DNA of 16,401 bases, taken from contig JAGGTO010000030.1 in NCBI GenBank assembly GCA_021163705.1, positions 1-16,401 on the forward strand, read 5' to 3'. The stretch comes from Thermoplasmata archaeon (GTDB lineage Archaea > Thermoplasmatota > Thermoplasmata > Thermoplasmatales > Aciduliprofundaceae). Positions 13,770-16,401 of this stretch are shown in pieces. The position numbers and the translations under genes are program-made. Position 1 is the first letter of the stretch. Each line of letters opens with the position of its first letter. The notes beneath the pieces are model-generated. The model did no database searches. It was given only the letters and a program-made list of their open reading frames with translations, and was not told the DNA's origin.

Positions 13770-15086
13770 ATGAACGAATTCTCATTAATTGCTGAATTTG
13801 AGGATTTTGTAGAAGAAGGAAAGGTCCCTCCATTGCTTGACCCAGCTCTTTTTAGCCAGTCTGATAAAATTTATTTGCCTTATCAGGTAAATCCTATTAC
13901 TGAAGGCTCTCTCAAGAATATCCTCTGGCATTTTCTGGAGCGATTTAATCCACAGGGTGAAGTAATACTTCCGGGTTTTGGAAAAATCGATTTGGTTTGT
14001 GATTATAAGGACTTCATGATAGGGATTGAATGTAAAAAGGAGTTTGTTAAGAATATAAAAAAGAAAGATTTGAACTATATGAATTCGCAATCTTTAAATG
14101 CCCTATATCTTGCCTCCTTTGGAATTAATGATTATGAACTTTCCCTTGATTATTTGGAAGCGAAGATAAATGGAAGAGAGCCCATACTGGAGCTGCTGAG
14201 AAGGTATACTTTTGCCAAGAACAGCATAGATACACGCGGGATGTCTTTCGAAGAGGGCATATATTATCGAAAATATGAGGGTAAAATAAGGTACCAAGAG
14301 GAACTTGAGGAAACACTAAAAAAGCTGAGGGAAAAATATCAGGAAGGTATGGTCACTCAATTCCATGGGGTGATTATGTATAATCCTTTAGGAGAAATAT
14401 GGCTGGCACGCGGTGCAAGTCCTCTGGGAGGAACAAAAAATGCCACATGTACACCTACAAAAGAGGCTTTTATAGCATATTCTGTGTGGAGATATCTCAA
14501 AGATAGAGATTATATTGTGGCTGCAGAATCCATATTGCCTGGTGCCGTTAAGTATAACACCAGGTCCATAAGGACAAAAACAAGATACACAGACTCTTTT
14601 ATTCTTCCCCGGGGAGTATATATAGAAAAGGAAGTGGAAAGATTTATGCAGACAGGGCACTATAGAATTGATATCACGGCTATGCCTAAGGATAACATAT
14701 TCATAGATAATTCCTCTCAATACGAAATTATAGGCGTGGAGTGCAAAGTGTCTTTAAATAACAGAGTGAAACTCATAGAGCAACTAAGAGCGTATCTGCA
14801 TTCTGGAAGTGTTTCCAGGTTGTATCTGGCAATCCCACACAAACTGAAAAATAAGGCAAAAAGCATTCTTACACAAGCACCTATATATGACGCTGGGAAG
14901 ATAAATAAATTAACCGATATAGGCATCCTGGCTGTAGATGAGCATGGAGAGGTGGAAGAGATAAAACCTGCTAACCAGATTGAGCTCAAAGAGGAGAATA
15001 TGCCATTAGCGGGTATTGAAAAGCGTCGATTAAAAGAAGGTTATTTTAAAGAGAGACTCTATTTAACAGAGGTAAGAGTTCTGTGA
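13770..15086 (+). CDS. protein with two PD-(D/E)XK nuclease-like cores, unknown function
   Basis: The 438-residue protein appears to hold two copies of a restriction-endonuclease-like core. The first has EVILPG (64-69), KID with D74 and IGIECKK with E87/K89, then a helix with Q107 and ALYLASF. The second has ESILPG (253-258), RID with D301, IGVECKV with E324/K326, EQL with Q338 and RLYLAIP. D...ExK is the PD-(D/E)XK metal and catalytic pattern, and a Q on the following helix is also typical. The second copy has about 35 extra residues between ILPG and the D. Both catalytic sets look intact. A charged linker (about 150-195) separates them. A TATA-like CTTAAATTAA lies 20-29 bases before ATG 13770, so it is probably leaderless and monocistronic. 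It could act in DNA repair, recombination or defence; I do not recognise a family. Confidence 0.75.
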   Translation: MNEFSLIAEFEDFVEEGKVPPLLDPALFSQSDKIYLPYQVNPITEGSLKNILWHFLERFNPQGEVILPGFGKIDLVCDYKDFMIGIECKKEFVKNIKKKDLNYMNSQSLNALYLASFGINDYELSLDYLEAKINGREPILELLRRYTFAKNSIDTRGMSFEEGIYYRKYEGKIRYQEELEETLKKLREKYQEGMVTQFHGVIMYNPLGEIWLARGASPLGGTKNATCTPTKEAFIAYSVWRYLKDRDYIVAAESILPGAVKYNTRSIRTKTRYTDSFILPRGVYIEKEVERFMQTGHYRIDITAMPKDNIFIDNSSQYEIIGVECKVSLNNRVKLIEQLRAYLHSGSVSRLYLAIPHKLKNKAKSILTQAPIYDAGKINKLTDIGILAVDEHGEVEEIKPANQIELKEENMPLAGIEKRRLKEGYFKERLYLTEVRVL

Positions 15087-15277
15087 CTCTTCTAACTAAA
15101 GAATCGGATAGAAGGATAAAAAGTTACTGTATATGACCTCCTGTGATTATGGCCGTGGTTATACTTCAGATTTCGAATACCAAAACATTTTTATCGTTTC
15201 TGGATATCCCCATCCCCATGCAGTTGTGGGAAAATATAAACATGCTCAGAGTTCGCTTTCTGAACTTCTGGGAGAAT

Positions 15278-15811
15278 ATGGATACTGTGAAAAACCTCAC
15301 TGCCGCTCTTTTCTTCACGGCTCTCGTTACCTTAGGAGCCAAGATTCGCCTCTACACTCCCTTTACTCCAGTACCCTTCACTCTCCAGACGTTCTTTATA
15401 TTCACAGCATCTCTTTATCTCCGCAAACACTGGTCCTCCGTTGCAACAGGATTCTACCTGCTTATAGGAATACTTGGCATCCCGGTTTTCGCTGGAGATG
15501 GCTCGGGCCTCACTTACCTTTTGGGAGCCACTGGCGGTTATCTTCTGGCGTTTCTCTTGGTTCCCCCATTCATTTCTCGCGTGTTCAGAAAATTCGAATA
15601 CTCATGGTTCTCCGCCTTCACGGCCAGTGTTTTGGGGGCAATTCTTATTCTTACGATAGGAAGCCTGTATCTGGGTCTTTACATAGGTAACATACCCAGA
15701 GGCTTTGCGCTCGGATTCCTACCTTTCGTAGGTGTAGAACTCGCAAAAGCCATGGGCGCCGCGGGTGCTGCGAAGATTCTCTTTCCAAGAATCCGTAGCG
15801 CTGGAGAGTGA
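15278..15811 (+). CDS. bioY: BioY family biotin transporter (ECF S component)
   Basis: The 177-residue protein has about six membrane segments. It carries BioY landmarks: YTPFTPVPFTLQTF (26-39), the family's signature P-F-T-x-Q block after the first helix, and GIPVFAGDGSGLTYLLGATGGYLLAF (67-92). It binds biotin as the S component of an energy-coupling factor transporter. No bioM/bioN genes are in the window, so it probably uses a shared ECF module encoded elsewhere (inference). The frame extends to an ATG at 15143, but the extra 45 residues are not BioY-like. ATG 15278 has GGGAG just upstream and a TATA-like AATATAAA near 15233-15239, and gives the normal family length. Its codons are richer in C (CTC, TTC, CGC) than the neighbours' AGA/AGG/ATA-rich usage, which may mean transfer. 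Confidence 0.9.
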   Translation: MDTVKNLTAALFFTALVTLGAKIRLYTPFTPVPFTLQTFFIFTASLYLRKHWSSVATGFYLLIGILGIPVFAGDGSGLTYLLGATGGYLLAFLLVPPFISRVFRKFEYSWFSAFTASVLGAILILTIGSLYLGLYIGNIPRGFALGFLPFVGVELAKAMGAAGAAKILFPRIRSAGE

Positions 15812-15836
15812 AGACCCGCAATTTAAACGCCTAACT

Positions 15837-15912
15837 AAAACCCCAATCGCGGTCCCCGGGCCGGCATTCACGCACACCTCAAGGTAGGTACCGGGTCTGG
15901 GTCTTACTCGCC
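15837..15912 (-). ncRNA. candidate small structured RNA of about 76 bases
   Basis: On the minus strand a strong TATA box (TTTATATA, 15943-15936) is preceded by an A-rich BRE-like stretch, as at the tRNA genes here. It predicts transcription from about 15912 (GGCGAG...). The next ~75 bases are unusually G+C-rich and contain no useful ORF. They end in GGGGTTTT. UAAGACCC near the 5' end pairs with GGGGUUUUA at the 3' end, and CCCGG pairs with CCGGG inside it, leaving an asymmetric inner loop and a short apical hairpin (UACC/GGUG). It is not a tRNA, 5S, SRP or RNase P RNA as far as I can see. H/ACA guide RNA is possible, but no ACA box was found. Confidence 0.4.
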
Positions 15913-15935
15913 TTATGATATCTATACTCTACATC

Positions 15936-15943
15936 TATATAAA
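15936..15943 (-). promoter_or_regulatory. TATA box for the candidate small RNA
   Basis: Minus-strand TTTATATA lies 24 bases upstream of the predicted start at 15912. There is no minus-strand protein-coding gene downstream that it could serve; bioY lies convergent on the other strand. Confidence 0.45.
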
Positions 15944-16055
15944 TTCTTGGTGGATGGTGAATGATGTCCCATTCTAGACGAACTAATTTCCAGAAAACAC
16001 ACCAGAAACCAAGGGTTCTAAAACCTTAAATATTTGATTTAATATCCCCAAATGC

Positions 16056-16128
16056 GCGGGTGTGGTGTAGCCTGGTAACACGAGGCCCTGCCACGGCTTT
16101 GCCCCGGGTTCAAATCCCGGCACCCGCA
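16056..16128 (+). tRNA. tRNA-Gly (GCC)
   Basis: The acceptor GCGGGTG pairs with CACCCGC with discriminator A. The D stem is GTGT/ACAC, the anticodon stem AGGCC/GGCTT (one G-U pair) with loop CTGCCAC (anticodon GCC), and the T arm CCGGG/CCCGG with TTCAAAT. There is no intron and no encoded CCA. The AT-rich CTTAAATATTTGATTTAATAT (16025-16045) supplies the TATA box. The repeat found behind the neighbouring tRNA-Arg is absent here. Confidence 0.95.
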
Positions 16129-16161
16129 TTTAATTTTCTTGCATATTTTCATGACCGCATG

Positions 16162-16290
16162 GGGCCCGTGGGGTAGCATGGATATCCTGGAGGCCTCCGG
16201 GAACCCCTTTCTTAGGAAGAAAGGTGTTTCATCCCAAAAGAAAGGGGTTGAAGTAAGCCTCTGACCCGGGTTCAAATCCCGGCGGGCCCG
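16162..16290 (+). tRNA. tRNA-Arg (CCG), intron-containing
   Basis: The acceptor GGGCCCG pairs with CGGGCCC with discriminator G (16290). The anticodon stem is GAGGC/GCCTC with spliced loop CTCCGGA (anticodon CCG at 16197-16199), and the T arm CCGGG/CCCGG with TTCAAAT. A 55-base intron (16201-16255) interrupts the canonical position 37/38 and folds as a 12-bp perfect helix AACCCCTTTCTT/AAGAAAGGGGTT. The dispersed repeat begins at the very next base after the discriminator. It lies only 33 bases after tRNA-Gly, so the two may be co-transcribed. Confidence 0.9.
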
Positions 16291-16401
16291 CTACGAAGGG
16301 GCACCTACGAGGAGACACCTACGGCAACGCCTTTCCTAACGGAAAGGCTTGCTCGCATCTTACGATGCTCGTTTCTCCCTCTACCCTCTTCCCTTACGAA
16401 G
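16291..16401 (+). repeat. tRNA-abutting dispersed repeat, right copy (runs to window edge)
   Basis: This is the inverted counterpart of 2622-2736. It starts CTACGAAGGGGCACC at the base after the tRNA-Arg discriminator, carries the CACCTACG direct repeats, an 8-bp stem GCCTTTCC/GGAAAGGC and a second stem GCATC/GATGC with loop TTAC, and ends with the shared CTCGTTTCTCC...CTTCCCTTA block. The heptamer TACGAAG occurs at 16292-16298 and again at the last seven bases, hinting that another unit or a terminal repeat follows beyond the window. Confidence 0.85.

Noticed and set aside
15133..15690. 185-codon plus-strand frame overlapping bioY
   Set aside because: It runs through bioY in another frame, is rich in His/Ser/Pro in the way of shifted frames, and has no family features, while the bioY frame has clear signature blocks.
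15837..15912. Plus-strand reading of the candidate small RNA
   Set aside because: A TTTAAA exists upstream on the plus strand, but the box is weaker, no T-run ends the segment in that direction, and the minus-strand TATA box fits better.
1..16401. CRISPR array, rRNA, transposase or integrase gene
   Set aside because: No regularly spaced repeats, rRNA signature sequences, or DDE or tyrosine/serine recombinase motifs were found in any frame examined.

Overview
This window looks like part of a euryarchaeal chromosome, most likely from a thermophilic member of the Thermoplasmata or a relative such as Aciduliprofundum. The lineage is inferred from gene content and was not tested by alignment. The archaeal signs are clear: an archaeal/eukaryal-type prolyl-tRNA synthetase, an archaeal-type phosphoglycerate mutase, a Hef helicase-nuclease, an MTH1187-family protein, tRNA genes with introns at position 37/38 and no encoded CCA, and TATA boxes about 24-28 bases upstream of many start codons. 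That spacing implies mostly leaderless mRNAs.

Layout. Positions 1-925 (minus) hold a PiT-family phosphate permease that runs off the left edge. It is divergent from a MATE exporter (1030-2364). A tRNA-rich patch follows (2408-2857): tRNA-Ala(TGC), a 14-bp copy of its 3' end, an intron-like sequence, a ~115-bp dispersed repeat, and an intron-containing tRNA(CAT) on the minus strand. Positions 2957-3815 (plus) carry a HAD hydrolase and an overlooked 57-residue membrane protein. Three housekeeping genes sit on the minus strand (proS, apgM and an MTH1187-family gene, 3809-6840). The last is divergent from hef (6886-9159) over what looks like one shared TATA box. A small membrane protein and a large secreted Ca-loop/beta-propeller protein with a PEF-type C-terminal anchor follow, then tRNA-Ser(TGA).

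From about 11.85 kb the DNA looks more accessory: a 321-bp stretch without a clear gene, a small winged-helix-like protein, and a two-gene operon (winged-helix regulator plus an all-helical partner of unknown function) behind a near-palindromic operator. Next come an unrecognised protein with two PD-(D/E)XK nuclease-like cores and a BioY biotin transporter with different base composition. The window ends with a candidate small structured RNA, tRNA-Gly(GCC), intron-containing tRNA-Arg(CCG), and a second, inverted copy of the dispersed repeat.

The most unusual features are three. First, the repeat abuts the mature 3' end of two different intron-containing tRNA genes, in the same orientation relative to each tRNA. 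Second, a sequence resembling the tRNA introns lies outside any tRNA, next to a duplicated tRNA 3' end. Third, the double PD-(D/E)XK protein lies just downstream of the operator-controlled operon. No CRISPR array, transposase or integrase gene was seen.
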